Of a stretch of DNA of 64,000 nucleotides, positions 9,553-19,431 are shown in pieces; positions within the stretch are counted from its first letter, which is position 1, and each line of letters opens with the position of its first letter. The DNA comes from Bradyrhizobium semiaridum (GTDB taxonomy: Bacteria; Pseudomonadota; Alphaproteobacteria; Rhizobiales; Xanthobacteraceae): contig NZ_JAGKJJ010000012.1 of the NCBI RefSeq assembly GCF_020329505.1, positions 1 to 64,000 on the forward strand, in the 5' to 3' direction. The translations under genes and the position numbers were made by a program. The notes beneath the pieces were generated by a model. The model saw only the letters and a list, made by a program, of their open reading frames with translations, made no database searches and was not told the origin of the DNA.

Positions 9553-9568
9553 TACGTCCGGCGCCCAC

Positions 9569-10234
9569 ATGGCTCAAGCTTCACGGCCCGCAGAACTCAT
9601 GATCTCCGCTGACGACAAGGCGGCGGCCTTGGCACTCACCCCCGTTACACCCGAAACGAAAGCGCGCCTGGATCGCTACGTCGCGCTCCTCCTCGAATGG
9701 CAGGCCAAGACCAACCTGGTTGCGCCGTCGACTCTGTCCACTCTGTGGACCCGCCACATCTCCGATTCGCTCCAGCTCCTGAAGCTCGCTCCGTCGGCAA
9801 AATCCTGGGTCGATCTCGGCAGCGGCGGCGGCTTTCCCGGCATCGTCTTGGCCTGCGCGCTGGCCGAGACGCCCGGGGGACACGTCCATCTGATCGAGCG
9901 AATCGCCAAGAAGGCGGCATTCCTGCGCGAAGCGATTCGCGTCACGGGCGCGCCGGGGACAGTGCATCTCGCTGACATCGGGGATACTGTGGATAGAATC
10001 AGGGCGCCCATCGATTGCGTCACCGCGCGGGCGCTGGCTCCGTTACATCAGCTCATCGGCTTCGCGGAGCCGTGGGTCAAAAAGGGCGCCAAAGCCCTGT
10101 TTTTGAAGGGGCAAGATGTAGAGGCCGAATTGACCGAGGCCACTAAATATTGGAAAATCGAGCCGAAGCTACATTCCAGCCGGACCGGCGGACATGGCTG
10201 GATCGTCGAACTCGGGTCAATCGAGCGGCGCTAG
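9569..10234 (+). CDS. rsmG: 16S rRNA (guanine527-N7)-methyltransferase RsmG (GidB)
   Basis: 221 residues from ATG 9569; a second possible ATG lies at 9599. It methylates G527 of 16S rRNA with S-adenosylmethionine. The SAM-binding motif is VDLGSGGGFPGIVLA, and LIERIAKKAAFLREA follows as in the family. The open frame reaches back to 9476, but that part is the family B repeat, so the start was moved. Loss of RsmG gives low-level streptomycin resistance in other bacteria. It sits between mnmG and parA, the widespread gid-par arrangement near chromosomal origins. Confidence 0.93.
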   Translation: MAQASRPAELMISADDKAAALALTPVTPETKARLDRYVALLLEWQAKTNLVAPSTLSTLWTRHISDSLQLLKLAPSAKSWVDLGSGGGFPGIVLACALAETPGGHVHLIERIAKKAAFLREAIRVTGAPGTVHLADIGDTVDRIRAPIDCVTARALAPLHQLIGFAEPWVKKGAKALFLKGQDVEAELTEATKYWKIEPKLHSSRTGGHGWIVELGSIERR

Positions 10235-10265
10235 GGGACTCCGCAAAAGCAAATGGTGTTTTGGT

Positions 10266-11117
10266 ATGACTGTGATGGACGAGGTTTATCAAGAGGATAG
10301 GGCGCCTTCGGCGCCGGGCCATCCGCGCATCCTGTCGCTCGCCAACCAGAAGGGTGGCGTCGGCAAGACCACCACAGCGATCAACCTCGGCACCGCACTC
10401 GCGGCAATTGGCGAGCGCGTCCTGATCGTCGATCTCGATCCTCAGGGCAACGCCTCGACCGGTCTCGGCATCGACCGCCGCAACCGCAGCTGCTCGACCT
10501 ACGACGTCCTGATCGGCGAAGCGCCGCTGCGCGATGCGGTGGTCGCGACCGCGGTGCCGCGTTTGCACATCGCGGCCTCGACGATGGATCTCTCCGGCCT
10601 CGAGCTCGAGCTTGGCACCACGCCCGGCCGCGCGTTCAAGCTGCGCGATGCGATCGCCGGACTGAACAACAACGTCTCGCCCGACAACGACTACACCTAT
10701 GTGCTGATCGACTGCCCGCCGTCGCTCAACCTGCTCACCGTGAACGCGATGGCAGCATCGGATGCGATCCTGGTGCCGCTGCAATGCGAGTTCTTCGCGC
10801 TCGAAGGTCTGTCGCAGTTGTTGCAGACCGTGGAGCAGGTGCGTTCGACGCTCAATCCGAACCTGTCGATCCACGGCATCGTGCTGACCATGTTCGACTC
10901 GCGCAACAACCTGTCGAACCAGGTCGTCGCCGACGTCCGCCAGTTCATGGGCGCCAAGGTCTACGACACCATGATCCCGCGCAACGTGCGCATCTCGGAA
11001 GCGCCGTCCTACGGCAAGCCGGTGCTGGTCTACGATCTGAAATGCGCCGGCAGCGAAGCCTATCTGAAGCTCGCCACCGAAGTGATCCAGCGCGAGCGCG
11101 AGCTGCGCACGCATTGA
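10266..11117 (+). CDS. parA: chromosome-partitioning ATPase ParA
   Basis: 283 residues. This Walker-type ATPase moves ParB-parS complexes over the nucleoid to segregate the origin. The deviant Walker A KGGVGKTT lies at residues 29-36, and YVLIDCPPSLNLLT is the Walker B region. The start was placed at ATG 10266 because the longer frame overlaps the rsmG end. ATG 10275 is an alternative. It lies 31 bases after rsmG and probably forms an operon with parB. Confidence 0.95.
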   Translation: MTVMDEVYQEDRAPSAPGHPRILSLANQKGGVGKTTTAINLGTALAAIGERVLIVDLDPQGNASTGLGIDRRNRSCSTYDVLIGEAPLRDAVVATAVPRLHIAASTMDLSGLELELGTTPGRAFKLRDAIAGLNNNVSPDNDYTYVLIDCPPSLNLLTVNAMAASDAILVPLQCEFFALEGLSQLLQTVEQVRSTLNPNLSIHGIVLTMFDSRNNLSNQVVADVRQFMGAKVYDTMIPRNVRISEAPSYGKPVLVYDLKCAGSEAYLKLATEVIQRERELRTH

Positions 11118-11127
11118 CGATGCGCAG

Positions 11128-11203
11128 GCTGGGTGGCGCGCAGCGATACCCATCACGATACGCCATGAGGGCAATGGGTTTCGCTTCGCGCGACCCATTC
11201 GAC
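11128..11203. repeat. short palindromic repeat between parA and parB
   Basis: GCGCGCAGCGATACCCAT is mirrored by ATGGGTTTCGCTTCGCGCG. It resembles the other intergenic palindromes in the window and fills the parA-parB spacer. Confidence 0.55.
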
Positions 11204-11258
11204 GATTCTGAAATTCAAGTCTGGAGTACTGCGCGTGAATCCAAGGGAGCTCGCAACA

Positions 11259-12146
11259 ATGGCCGATGAAGCGCGTTCGCGACTGGGGCGCGGGCTGGCA
11301 AGCCTGATCGGAGATGTCGGCGGCGAGGCCGCACATATCGAGCGGCCGCGCAACCAGCGCAAGGTGCCGATCGAATTCCTCAAGGCCAACCCGCGCAATC
11401 CGCGGCGCAGCTTCGCCGATGCCGAGCTCGGCGAGCTTTCCGATTCCATCAAGCAGCGCGGCGTGATCCAGCCGATCGTGGTGCGTGCCATCAAGGGCGT
11501 GCAGGACCGCTACGAGATCATCGCCGGCGAGCGCCGCTGGCGCGCCTCGCAGCTCGCTGGTCTGCATGAAGTGCCGATCGTGCCGGTCGAGGTCAGCGAT
11601 TCCGACGCGCTCGAGATCATGATCATTGAGAACGTCCAGCGCGAAGATCTCAACGCGATGGAGGAGGCGCAGGGCTATCACGCGCTCGCCGACGAGTTCA
11701 AACGCAGCCAGGAAGAGATCGCAAAGATCGTTGGCAAGAGCCGCAGCCATGTCGCCAACATGATGCGGCTGACCAAACTGCCGAACGAGGTGCAGGCGCT
11801 GATCGCCAAGGGCGATCTTTCCGCCGGCCACGCCCGCGCGCTGATCGGCGTGCCCGATCCGCTCGCTGCGGCCAAGCGCATCGTCGCCGAGGGTCTCAAT
11901 GTCCGCCAGGCCGAGGCCCTGGCGCATGAAGAAGGCGTGCCGGAGCGCAAGCCGCAGAAGCCGCGCGCGAGCGCCGCGGCCAGGATCGCCAAGGATGCCG
12001 ACACGCTGGCGCTGGAGAAACGCGTCAGCGACGCGCTTGGCCTCGCCGTCACCGTCAGCCATCGCGATCCCGGCGGCACCGTCCAGATCAGCTACCGCAA
12101 CCTCGAGCAGCTCGACGAGGTGGTGCGGCGGCTGGAGGGCGGCTAG
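11259..12146 (+). CDS. parB: chromosome-partitioning protein ParB (CTPase, parS-binding)
   Basis: 295 residues. ParB loads at parS, binds CTP and spreads as a clamp. The ParA-contacting N-terminal peptide RGLASLIGD is present. The CTP-binding region includes NPRNPRRSF (about residues 46-54) and GERRWRA. The helix-turn-helix is SQEEIAKIVGKSRSHVANMM. ATG 11259 is preceded by GGGAG at 11245-11249; a GTG at 11235 is possible but less likely. The parS sites at 7344, 7414 and 9434 lie 2-4 kb upstream, so the whole partition locus is in this window. Confidence 0.95.
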   Translation: MADEARSRLGRGLASLIGDVGGEAAHIERPRNQRKVPIEFLKANPRNPRRSFADAELGELSDSIKQRGVIQPIVVRAIKGVQDRYEIIAGERRWRASQLAGLHEVPIVPVEVSDSDALEIMIIENVQREDLNAMEEAQGYHALADEFKRSQEEIAKIVGKSRSHVANMMRLTKLPNEVQALIAKGDLSAGHARALIGVPDPLAAAKRIVAEGLNVRQAEALAHEEGVPERKPQKPRASAAARIAKDADTLALEKRVSDALGLAVTVSHRDPGGTVQISYRNLEQLDEVVRRLEGG

Positions 12147-12167
12147 GTTCTCCCGATCTCTCTCCGC

Positions 12168-12197
12168 GTCATTGCGACGCGTTGGCTCGCAATGACG
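12168..12197. terminator. hairpin between convergent parB and holA
   Basis: GTCATTGCGA (12168-12177) is a perfect inverted repeat of TCGCAATGAC (12188-12197). It has no clear T-run and is probably a decayed family B repeat that can act as a bidirectional terminator. Confidence 0.45.
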
Positions 12198-12216
12198 ACT
12201 GCTGCAACGTCCCGCT

Positions 12217-13245
12217 CTAGCCCCTCCGCTTCGCATTCGCCGCGATCGAGAGCAGTGCGCGCTGGCCGATCACCGCGGCGAGCGAAGATTGCTTGCGCAT
12301 GTCGAGCGCGGCGGTCGCGAGCTGATCGATGATCGCCACCAGCCGCGGCGGGCTGAGATTGCGCAGCGCGATCTCGACGGCGGGCTTGCGCGAGAAGTGC
12401 AGCCGCGGGAAGCCGCCTTCGAGCACGGCCGACGCCGGCGTGCCCTCTGCGATCGCCAGTGCCGATTTGTGCAGCCACGCTGCCTGGCGCTGCGCGGCGG
12501 AGATGATCACGCCGGGATAGGTGCCGGCGACCATCGCTTTTGTGAACTCGGTCTCGACCAGCGCGGCATTGCCGGCAAAGGCGCCGTCGACGATCGGATC
12601 GAGCTTCAGCTCGGAAGCGTCGGAAACCACCGTCATCACGTCATCGAGCGTGATCTCACCCTTGCCGTGCGCGAACAGCGCCAGCTTACGCAGCTCGTTG
12701 CGCGAGGCCTGGCGGTCGCCGCCGAGCAGCGACATCAGCACCGCGCGCGCATCCTGCGCGAGCCGGAGGTTGGAGATCTGCAGCTCGTCCTCGATCAGCT
12801 TGGTGAGATCGCGCTCGGTGTCCGGATAGCAAGCGATCGCCACTGCGTTCTTCGCGCGCTCGCAGATCTTGCGCAGCGGCGATTCGGCGCGCAGCTCGCC
12901 GGCCTCGATCACGATGCGGCATTCCTTCAACGCCATCTCCGACAGCGTCTCGACACCGCTGGAGAAGTTGCGTGTGCCGGCGCGGACGCGGATGGCGCGG
13001 CGGCCGCCGAACAGCGGCACGGTCATGGCTTCATCGACCAGGCGCGAGGGCTCGGCGGCGAGCTCGTCGCCGTCGAGCCGCACCAGCGAGAACGGGTCGT
13101 TGGGATCGTCGACCGCGGAGGCCATCAGCGCGTCGGCGCGCTCACGCACCAAGCCTGTGTCCGGGCCATAGAGCAGGATGATCGGCCGGCCGGCATCGGG
13201 CCGGGCGAGAAAGCTGTCGATCTCTTTTCCGCGGAGTGCGACCAA
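12217..13245 (-). CDS. holA: DNA polymerase III delta subunit
   Basis: 342 residues. Delta opens the beta clamp within the clamp-loader complex. The N-terminus (VALRGKEIDSFLARP) and the segment ILLYGPDTGLVRERADALM match the alphaproteobacterial HolA family. The domain I P-loop-like strand lacks a functional Walker A, as is normal for delta. It is the last gene of the leftward leuS-lptE-holA operon, eight bases after the lptE stop. The same operon is widespread in alphaproteobacteria. Confidence 0.93.
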   Translation of the reverse strand: MVALRGKEIDSFLARPDAGRPIILLYGPDTGLVRERADALMASAVDDPNDPFSLVRLDGDELAAEPSRLVDEAMTVPLFGGRRAIRVRAGTRNFSSGVETLSEMALKECRIVIEAGELRAESPLRKICERAKNAVAIACYPDTERDLTKLIEDELQISNLRLAQDARAVLMSLLGGDRQASRNELRKLALFAHGKGEITLDDVMTVVSDASELKLDPIVDGAFAGNAALVETEFTKAMVAGTYPGVIISAAQRQAAWLHKSALAIAEGTPASAVLEGGFPRLHFSRKPAVEIALRNLSPPRLVAIIDQLATAALDMRKQSSLAAVIGQRALLSIAANAKRRG

Positions 13246-13253
13246 TGCGGTGA

Positions 13254-13805
13254 TCAGGTCCCGGTGGCGAAGAAGGAGGCCAGCCGGGTCTGAATGTTGT
13301 CGGCGATCTCCTGCGCAGCGCGATCCTCGGCGTCACGGAAGGCGCGGGCGCGGGCGAAGCGCTGGTAGGAGCCCGGCATGTCGTAGGACACGCGTGAGAA
13401 GGTGGTGCCGGTCATCACCGACTTGTTGGAAGCGATCTCGATCAGGTTGAACTGCGCGTCGATCGAGTAGTTCTCGCTGGTCGGCAGCGCGGTGGTCTGA
13501 TCGATCATCAGCGAGGAACGGCCGGTCGAGAACCGCAGCACCAGCTTATGCGTCGGCGGCATGCCGGTGGCGTTGCCATAAAGCTTGAAGGCCAGTGCGT
13601 TGCGAATCTCGACGCCGACCCGCGCCTCGCGCGAGGCGTTGTTCTTGTCGACCGGCGGGATTTCGACCGCCATCAGCTTGTCACGCAGCGCGGGCGAGCC
13701 GTCGGTGCGCTCGGCATACATCGGCTGGAAGCAGCCGGCCGTCAGCGCGGCCAAGGCGGCGACGGCCAAAAGCCGGGCAGCGATCCTGATCCTAGCCGAC
13801 GACAT
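13254..13805 (-). CDS. lptE: LPS assembly lipoprotein LptE
   Basis: 183 residues. LptE plugs the LptD barrel and helps place lipopolysaccharide in the outer membrane. The protein has a lipoprotein signal ending LTAGC, so Cys25 would be lipidated. The next segment, [12 protein letters not shown], is typical for LptE of this group. It overlaps the 3' end of leuS by 14 bases and precedes holA, the conserved order. This fixes the assignment better than the poorly conserved sequence does. Confidence 0.9.
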   Translation of the reverse strand: MSSARIRIAARLLAVAALAALTAGCFQPMYAERTDGSPALRDKLMAVEIPPVDKNNASREARVGVEIRNALAFKLYGNATGMPPTHKLVLRFSTGRSSLMIDQTTALPTSENYSIDAQFNLIEIASNKSVMTGTTFSRVSYDMPGSYQRFARARAFRDAEDRAAQEIADNIQTRLASFFATGT

Positions 13806-16416
13806 TGACGATCCTCATGGGCACTACGATCACCTTGCGGACGGGTTTGCCGCCGAGGGCGACTTTTACCGCATCAAGCGCCAAAACGGCAGCCTCTATA
13901 TCCGCATTTTGGGCGGTGCGTGGCACGGTAACATCACCTCGTTTTTTACCGTTGACCTGGACCACCAGGGTGACGCTGTCTTCGACCAGCAAATCGCGTT
14001 CGATTTGGGGCCAATCGGCCTCCGAAACCAGCCCGTTCTGGCCCAAAACCGCCCAGCACTCCTCGGCCAGATGCGGCATCATCGGCGAGAACAGTTGAAC
14101 GAGGATGACGGCCGCTTCCCTGACCGCCCAGGCGACATCGGGAGCCGGCTTGTCCCCCTTGGCCAGCACCTCGGCCAGTGCGTTGGCGAACTCGCGGATA
14201 TGGGCGAGACACACGTTGAAGTGCAGCCGCTCGATGCCGCCGGACACCTTGTCCAGCGCGCCATGGGCGGCCTTGCGCAGCGCCAGCGCCTCGGGGCTGA
14301 ACGCGGCCGGCCGCGCCGCCGGCGCCGCCTTGGCGATCTCGGCCGCTTCGTTCACCAGCCGCCACAGCCGCTGCACGAAGCGCGAGGCACCCTGCACCCG
14401 CTCGTCGCTCCAGATCACGTCGCGGTCCGGCGGCGAGTCCGACAGCATGAACCAGCGGGCGACGTCGGCGCCGTAGCTCGCGATGATGTCGTCGGGGTCG
14501 ACGGTGTTTTTCTTCGACTTCGACATCTTCTCGATCGGGCCGATCGTGACTGTCTCGCCGCCCTCGAGCAGCGTCGCGCGGCGTTCAGTGCCGACCATCT
14601 CGACCTTCACCTCGGCCGGCGTGACCCAGGTGCCGTCAGCCTTCTGGTAGGTCTCGTGCACCACCATGCCCTGGGTGAACATGCCGGCGAACGGCTCGGT
14701 CATGTCGATGTGGCCGGTCGCCTTCATCGCGCGGGTGAAGAAGCGGCTGTAGAGCAGATGCAGGATCGCGTGCTCGACGCCGCCGATATACTGGTCGACG
14801 GGCATCATCCGGTTGGCGACCGCGGGCGTGGTCGGCGCGGTCGTATTCCAGGGATCGGTGAAGCGCGCGAAGTACCATGACGAGTCCACGAAGGTGTCCA
14901 TCGTGTCGGTCTCGCGCACCGCCTTGCCGCCGCATTGCGGGCAGTTGACGTGCTTCCAGGTCGGGTGATGGTCGAGCGCGTTGCCCGGTTTGTCGAAGCT
15001 GACATCCTCCGGCAGCACCACCGGCAGCTGGTCGTCCGGCACCGGCACCACGTCGCATGTCGGACAGTGGATCACCGGGATCGGGCAGCCCCAATAGCGC
15101 TGGCGCGAAATGCCCCAGTCGCGCAGGCGGAAGTTCACCTGGCGCTCGCCGACCGGCGCGTTGCCGCGCAACTCGCCCTCCAGCCGCTTCGCAACCTCTT
15201 CCTTGGCTTGCTCGATGGTCATGCCGTCGAGGAAGCGCGAATTGATCATGCGGCCGTCGCCGTCAAAGGCGACGTCGGTGATGACGAATGTTGCCGGGTC
15301 CTGGCCATCGGGGCAGACCACCGGCACATTGCCGAGGTTGTACTTGTTGACGAAGTCGAGGTCGCGCTGGTCGTGCGCCGGGCAGCCGAAGATCGCGCCG
15401 GTGCCGTATTCCATCAGCACGAAGTTCGCGACGTATACCGGCAGCTTCCAGTTCGGATCGAACGGATGCACCGCCTTGATGCCGGTATCAAAGCCCTGCT
15501 TCTCCGCGGTATCGATGATCTCCTGCGCGGTGCCGATCTTCTTGATGTCGGCGATGAACTCCGCGAGCTTGGGGTTCTTCGCGGCCGCCGCCTGCGCCAG
15601 CGGATGATCCGCCGAGATCGCCATGAATTTCGCGCCGAACAGCGTGTCCGGCCGCGTCGTGAAGATCTTCAGCTCGGTCTCGCCGGCCGGCGTCGTGGCC
15701 GGATCCAGCGCGAAGCGGATCAGCAGGCCCTCGGAGCGGCCGATCCAGTTGCGCTGCATCAGCCGCACCTTGTCGGGCCAGCGGTCCAGCCCGTCGAGCG
15801 CGTCCAGCAGCTCCTGCGAGTACTTCGTGATCTTGAAGACCCACTGGCTCATCTCGCGCTGTTCGACGACGGCGCCCGAGCGCCAGCCGCGGCCGTCGAT
15901 CACCTGCTCGTTGGCGAGCACGGTCATGTCGACCGGGTCCCAGTTCAGCTTGCGCTTCTCGCGCTCGGCGAGCCCGGCGCGCAGCATGTCCAGAAACATC
16001 TTCTGCTGATGCTTGTAGTAGCTGGGATCGCAGGTCGCGAACTCTCGACTCCAGTCCAGCGACAGCCCGATCGAGCGCAGCTGCTTCTTCATTGCGGCGA
16101 TGTTGTCGTAGGTCCAGGCCTTCGGCGCCACCTTGCGCTCGATCGCGGCGTTCTCCGCCGGCAGGCCGAACGCGTCCCAGCCCATCGGGTGCAGCACGTT
16201 GAACCCCTTGGCCCGCATGAACCGCGCCAGCACGTCACCCAGCGTGTAGTTGCGGACATGCCCGATATGGATGCGCCCCGACGGATAGGGAAACATCTCG
16301 AGCACATAGTATTTCGGCCGCGTATCGTCGTTCCTGGAGGCGAAGATCGCCTTCTCGTCCCACAGGCGCTGCCAGCGGGGCTCGGATTCACGGGCGTTGT
16401 AGCGTTCAGAGGTCAT
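13792..16416 (-). CDS. leuS: leucyl-tRNA synthetase
   Basis: 874 residues. It attaches leucine to tRNA-Leu and edits mischarged tRNA through an inserted CP1 domain. The class I signature is HIGH at residues 50-53, in the context [23 protein letters not shown] lies at 630-634 and is followed by [10 protein letters not shown]. Two CxxC pairs are visible in the zinc-binding insertion (CPTCDVV and CPQCGGK). Length and domain order are those of bacterial LeuRS. It is the first gene of the leuS-lptE-holA operon. Confidence 0.97.
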   Translation of the reverse strand: MTSERYNARESEPRWQRLWDEKAIFASRNDDTRPKYYVLEMFPYPSGRIHIGHVRNYTLGDVLARFMRAKGFNVLHPMGWDAFGLPAENAAIERKVAPKAWTYDNIAAMKKQLRSIGLSLDWSREFATCDPSYYKHQQKMFLDMLRAGLAEREKRKLNWDPVDMTVLANEQVIDGRGWRSGAVVEQREMSQWVFKITKYSQELLDALDGLDRWPDKVRLMQRNWIGRSEGLLIRFALDPATTPAGETELKIFTTRPDTLFGAKFMAISADHPLAQAAAAKNPKLAEFIADIKKIGTAQEIIDTAEKQGFDTGIKAVHPFDPNWKLPVYVANFVLMEYGTGAIFGCPAHDQRDLDFVNKYNLGNVPVVCPDGQDPATFVITDVAFDGDGRMINSRFLDGMTIEQAKEEVAKRLEGELRGNAPVGERQVNFRLRDWGISRQRYWGCPIPVIHCPTCDVVPVPDDQLPVVLPEDVSFDKPGNALDHHPTWKHVNCPQCGGKAVRETDTMDTFVDSSWYFARFTDPWNTTAPTTPAVANRMMPVDQYIGGVEHAILHLLYSRFFTRAMKATGHIDMTEPFAGMFTQGMVVHETYQKADGTWVTPAEVKVEMVGTERRATLLEGGETVTIGPIEKMSKSKKNTVDPDDIIASYGADVARWFMLSDSPPDRDVIWSDERVQGASRFVQRLWRLVNEAAEIAKAAPAARPAAFSPEALALRKAAHGALDKVSGGIERLHFNVCLAHIREFANALAEVLAKGDKPAPDVAWAVREAAVILVQLFSPMMPHLAEECWAVLGQNGLVSEADWPQIERDLLVEDSVTLVVQVNGKKRGDVTVPRTAQNADIEAAVLALDAVKVALGGKPVRKVIVVPMRIVNVVG

Positions 16417-16640
16417 GAAATCGCAAGGATTCTAGGTGGCTTTGGGTGGTTTTCCGGTCCCGGCAAAGGACGGCGGACTAGGCCATAGAAACGCCCGTGG
16501 GGTCAACGGTTTGCGGCGTCCCAAGGCCTCGTTGGCCAGCGCAACCGCTCTGCCTATGCCGCAGGGCGGGCGAGGATTGCCTGGGACGGCTGAAGTAGCC
16601 GGCCTCGAGAACGTCGGTCTGGGCGCGGAACCCCCCACGC

Positions 16641-16761
16641 CGTCGTCCTGGCGAAGGCCAAGACCCATAATCACTGAGTCGTGTTGCGGAAGGGATCGCG
16701 GCCCCAGCGTCCGATGGCTGACGTTCGGGGTAATGGGTCCTGGCTTTCGCCAGGACGACGG
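16641..16761. repeat. palindromic intergenic repeat (family A)
   Basis: CGTCGTCCTGGCGAAGGCCA and, inverted, GTCCTGGCTTTCGCCAGGAC with CGACG. It occupies a third of the 362-base gap between leuS and the diguanylate cyclase. I see no gene in the rest of the gap. Confidence 0.75.
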
Positions 16762-16778
16762 CGGAGAGAACGTGGCCT

Positions 16779-18470
16779 TCAGCTCGCCAGCGCCATCCCG
16801 GCTTCGTCCAGCGTTTGCAGGAAGCCGTGCTCGACCACCGCATTGCGGCCACGCCGTTTCGCGGCATAGAGCGCGGCGTCGGCGGCTTCGATCAGGTCGC
16901 CGGGGCGCAGGACCTCGTTCGGCTTGGTCGTGGCGACGCCGATGCTGACGGTGACGATGCCGTGGCTCGAGGTGGCGTGCGGCGCGGCGAGGCCGAGCAC
17001 GGCGGTGCGCACGGTTTCGCCGATCGCGAGCGCATGGGCGGCGTCGGTGTTCGGCAGCAGCAGGCAGAATTCCTCGCCACCGTAGCGGCCGGCAAAGCCC
17101 ATCGTGTCGGCGGCGATGCCGGCCAGCGTCGCGCCGAGCCTGGTCAGGCAGGCATCGCCCTCGGGATGGCCATAGGTGTCATTGTAGAGCTTGAAGTGAT
17201 CGACATCGATCATCATCAGCGACAGCTCGCTGTCATATTGCTGCGCCCGCATCCATTCGAAGTCGAGCCGGCTCTGGAAGCCGCGGCGGTTGGCAAGACC
17301 GGACAGCGCGTCGATCGAGGCCATCACGGTAAGGCGGTCGTTGGAGGCGACGAGCTCGCGCTCGCGCTGGCTGAGCTGCGCCGCCATCGCATTGAAGGCG
17401 CGCGCCAGCGGCACGAACTCTGCGGGCAGCTTGTGCTTGGCGACCCGCGCCGACCAGTCGCCCTCGCCGAACCGCTTGGCCATGCCGGTCATCAGCTCGA
17501 TCGGATGGATCACCAGCCGCTCCGCGCCGACCAGGGCGCCCAGCAAGACGAACAGGCAGACGAAGCCAAGCTGCAGATAGGCGGTGCGGATCTCGCGGTT
17601 GATCGCAGCCGTGACCCTCGCTTCATCCATGCTGACGATCAGGCGGGCCTGCGTTCCGGCGATGCGGGCGAAGCTCAGCGTGCGCTGCGCGCCGTCGGCC
17701 GCGGTGAACGACACCGAGCCGGACGGCTCGTCATAGCTCAGCGCCTTCTCCGCGATCGCCGACATCAGCGGCACGGTGTCGAGCGAACGGCCGATCAGGC
17801 TGGCATGATCGGCCGGTGCGGCGATCACGACGCCGGTGCTGTCGACCAGCGCCGCGGACATCCCCGGCTGGCCGCCGAGGTTGGCCATGATCTGCGACAG
17901 CCAGTCGATATTGATGCCGGCGACGACGACGGCATCCAGCTCGGGATTGATTGCGGACACCGGATAGGCCGCCATCATCATCGGGCGGCCGTTGGTCTTG
18001 CCGAACAGATAGTCGCTGAACACGAAGCCGCGCGATTCCTGCGCCTTCTTGAAATAGTCGCGGTCGCCGAGATCGAGCCCGACCTGGGTGTTGAGGGTGG
18101 AACACTGCACGAGGCCGTCTCGCGAGACGAACATGATGCTGCGGATCCACGGCAAGATCGTCGGCAGGCTGGCGCGCAGCAGCTCGCAGCTTCGCGCCAC
18201 GCCGCTGGAAGCTCGGATATAGGCGGCCGATTTCAGCATGGTCTCGACCGAGGACACCACCTCGCGCTGGGTTTCGGCGGCGCGGCTGGTCAGGTTGGCG
18301 TAGCCTTCCGCGGCCTGCGCCACCTGTCTGGCGCGGGAATCCTCGAGCGTGCGGACGCGATCCAGCATCAGGGGCGCGACCAGCATCAAGGCCAACAAGG
18401 CCAGCCGGGCACGAATACCCAGAAGCTTCTTGAGTTTGACGCGGTTGCGGTTGAAAGTCAGGCGCGACAT
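16779..18470 (-). CDS. membrane diguanylate cyclase with periplasmic sensor
   Basis: 563 residues. A first membrane segment lies around residues 18-37. About 255 residues of presumed periplasmic sensor follow, of dCache type judging by size and layout. A second membrane segment near 296-318 leads into a HAMP-like linker and a C-terminal GGDEF domain. The active site is GGEEF at 464-468, preceded by AGRY, which predicts c-di-GMP synthesis. The usual RxxD inhibitory site is not seen upstream of the motif. The ligand is unknown. It is transcribed alone between two repeat-rich gaps. Confidence 0.88.
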   Translation of the reverse strand: MSRLTFNRNRVKLKKLLGIRARLALLALMLVAPLMLDRVRTLEDSRARQVAQAAEGYANLTSRAAETQREVVSSVETMLKSAAYIRASSGVARSCELLRASLPTILPWIRSIMFVSRDGLVQCSTLNTQVGLDLGDRDYFKKAQESRGFVFSDYLFGKTNGRPMMMAAYPVSAINPELDAVVVAGINIDWLSQIMANLGGQPGMSAALVDSTGVVIAAPADHASLIGRSLDTVPLMSAIAEKALSYDEPSGSVSFTAADGAQRTLSFARIAGTQARLIVSMDEARVTAAINREIRTAYLQLGFVCLFVLLGALVGAERLVIHPIELMTGMAKRFGEGDWSARVAKHKLPAEFVPLARAFNAMAAQLSQRERELVASNDRLTVMASIDALSGLANRRGFQSRLDFEWMRAQQYDSELSLMMIDVDHFKLYNDTYGHPEGDACLTRLGATLAGIAADTMGFAGRYGGEEFCLLLPNTDAAHALAIGETVRTAVLGLAAPHATSSHGIVTVSIGVATTKPNEVLRPGDLIEAADAALYAAKRRGRNAVVEHGFLQTLDEAGMALAS

Positions 18471-18581
18471 CTAGTCCCTTGCCCCTTGCGCCAAGGCTAG
18501 AATGAAGGGCTTCAAAAAGCCTTTCCCGAATTTGGTAAAATTCGAGAAACCCCCCGCAGCCTGTCAGAGAACGGCACAAAC

Positions 18582-19286
18582 ATGACGCAAAGCCGAACCA
18601 CGCCGTTAGCAGCGGATTCACCAAGCGGCCTCGCCACCGTGGAGCAGGAGATCGCGCGCGCCTGCAAGGAAGCGCGGCGCGACCGCGCTTCGGTGACGCT
18701 GATCGCGGTATCGAAAACCTTCGCCGCCGATGCAATTTTTCCGATAATCGCCGCAGGACAGCGCGTATTCGGCGAAAATCGCGTGCAGGAAGCCAAGGGC
18801 AAGTGGCCGGCACTGATGCAGTCCCATCCGGGCCTCGTGCTGCATCTGATCGGTCCGCTGCAATCGAACAAGGCCAAGGAGGCGGTTGCGCTGTTCGATG
18901 CGATCCACTCCGTCGACCGCGCCAGCATTTGCGAAGCGTTAGCCAAGGAAATCAAATCTCAGGGCAGGCGCCCGGAACTGTTCGTCCAGATCAATACCGG
19001 CGAGGAGCCGCAGAAGGCTGGCGTCGCGCCGCAGGACGCCGATACCTTCATTGCAGCGTGCCGCGAGACTTATGGCCTGTCAATTTCGGGGCTGATGTGC
19101 ATCCCGCCGGTCGATCAGGCGCCCGCCCCGCATTTCGCGCTCTGCGCCAAGATCGCCGCGCGCAATGGGCTGAGCGGCCTGTCGATGGGCATGAGCGCGG
19201 ATTTCGCGACGGCGATCCAGATGGGCGCCACGCATGTGCGGGTGGGCTCGGCGATTTTCGGCACGCGGACGGCGCCGCATATCTAA
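18582..19286 (+). CDS. YggS/PROSC-family pyridoxal phosphate homeostasis protein
   Basis: 234 residues. These alanine-racemase-fold proteins bind pyridoxal phosphate and balance vitamin B6 and amino-acid pools; no catalytic reaction is firmly known. The PLP lysine is in AVSKTF (K45). FGENRVQEA and IGPLQSNKAKEA are family signatures. The C-terminal phosphate-binding segment reads MGMSADFATAIQMGATHVRVG. Its length is typical. It stands divergent from the diguanylate cyclase gene. Confidence 0.93.
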   Translation: MTQSRTTPLAADSPSGLATVEQEIARACKEARRDRASVTLIAVSKTFAADAIFPIIAAGQRVFGENRVQEAKGKWPALMQSHPGLVLHLIGPLQSNKAKEAVALFDAIHSVDRASICEALAKEIKSQGRRPELFVQINTGEEPQKAGVAPQDADTFIAACRETYGLSISGLMCIPPVDQAPAPHFALCAKIAARNGLSGLSMGMSADFATAIQMGATHVRVGSAIFGTRTAPHI

Positions 19287-19287
19287 C

Positions 19288-19407
19288 CGTCGTCCTGGCG
19301 AAAGCCAGGACCCATACTCCGCGGCCGTCGCAAAAAGGCGCGCGGCCCGACGTTCTTCCGGCAACCAGCTTCAGTGGTAATGGGTCCTGGCTTTCGCCAC
19401 GACGACG
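19288..19407. repeat. palindromic intergenic repeat (family A)
   Basis: CGTCGTCCTGGCGAAAGCCA and an inverted GGGTCCTGGCTTTCGCCACG arm. It lies directly after the yggS stop codon and fills the gap to the convergent hydratase gene. Confidence 0.75.
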
Positions 19408-19431
19408 CTGGTGTGGTGGCGCGGATGTGCC

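Noticed and set aside
9476..9568. N-terminal extension of RsmG
   Set aside because: These codons are the family B palindromic repeat, and the family N-terminus begins at or after 9569.
14935..16488. Rightward 517-codon open frame over leuS
   Set aside because: It is antisense to leucyl-tRNA synthetase, which has HIGH and KMSKS intact.
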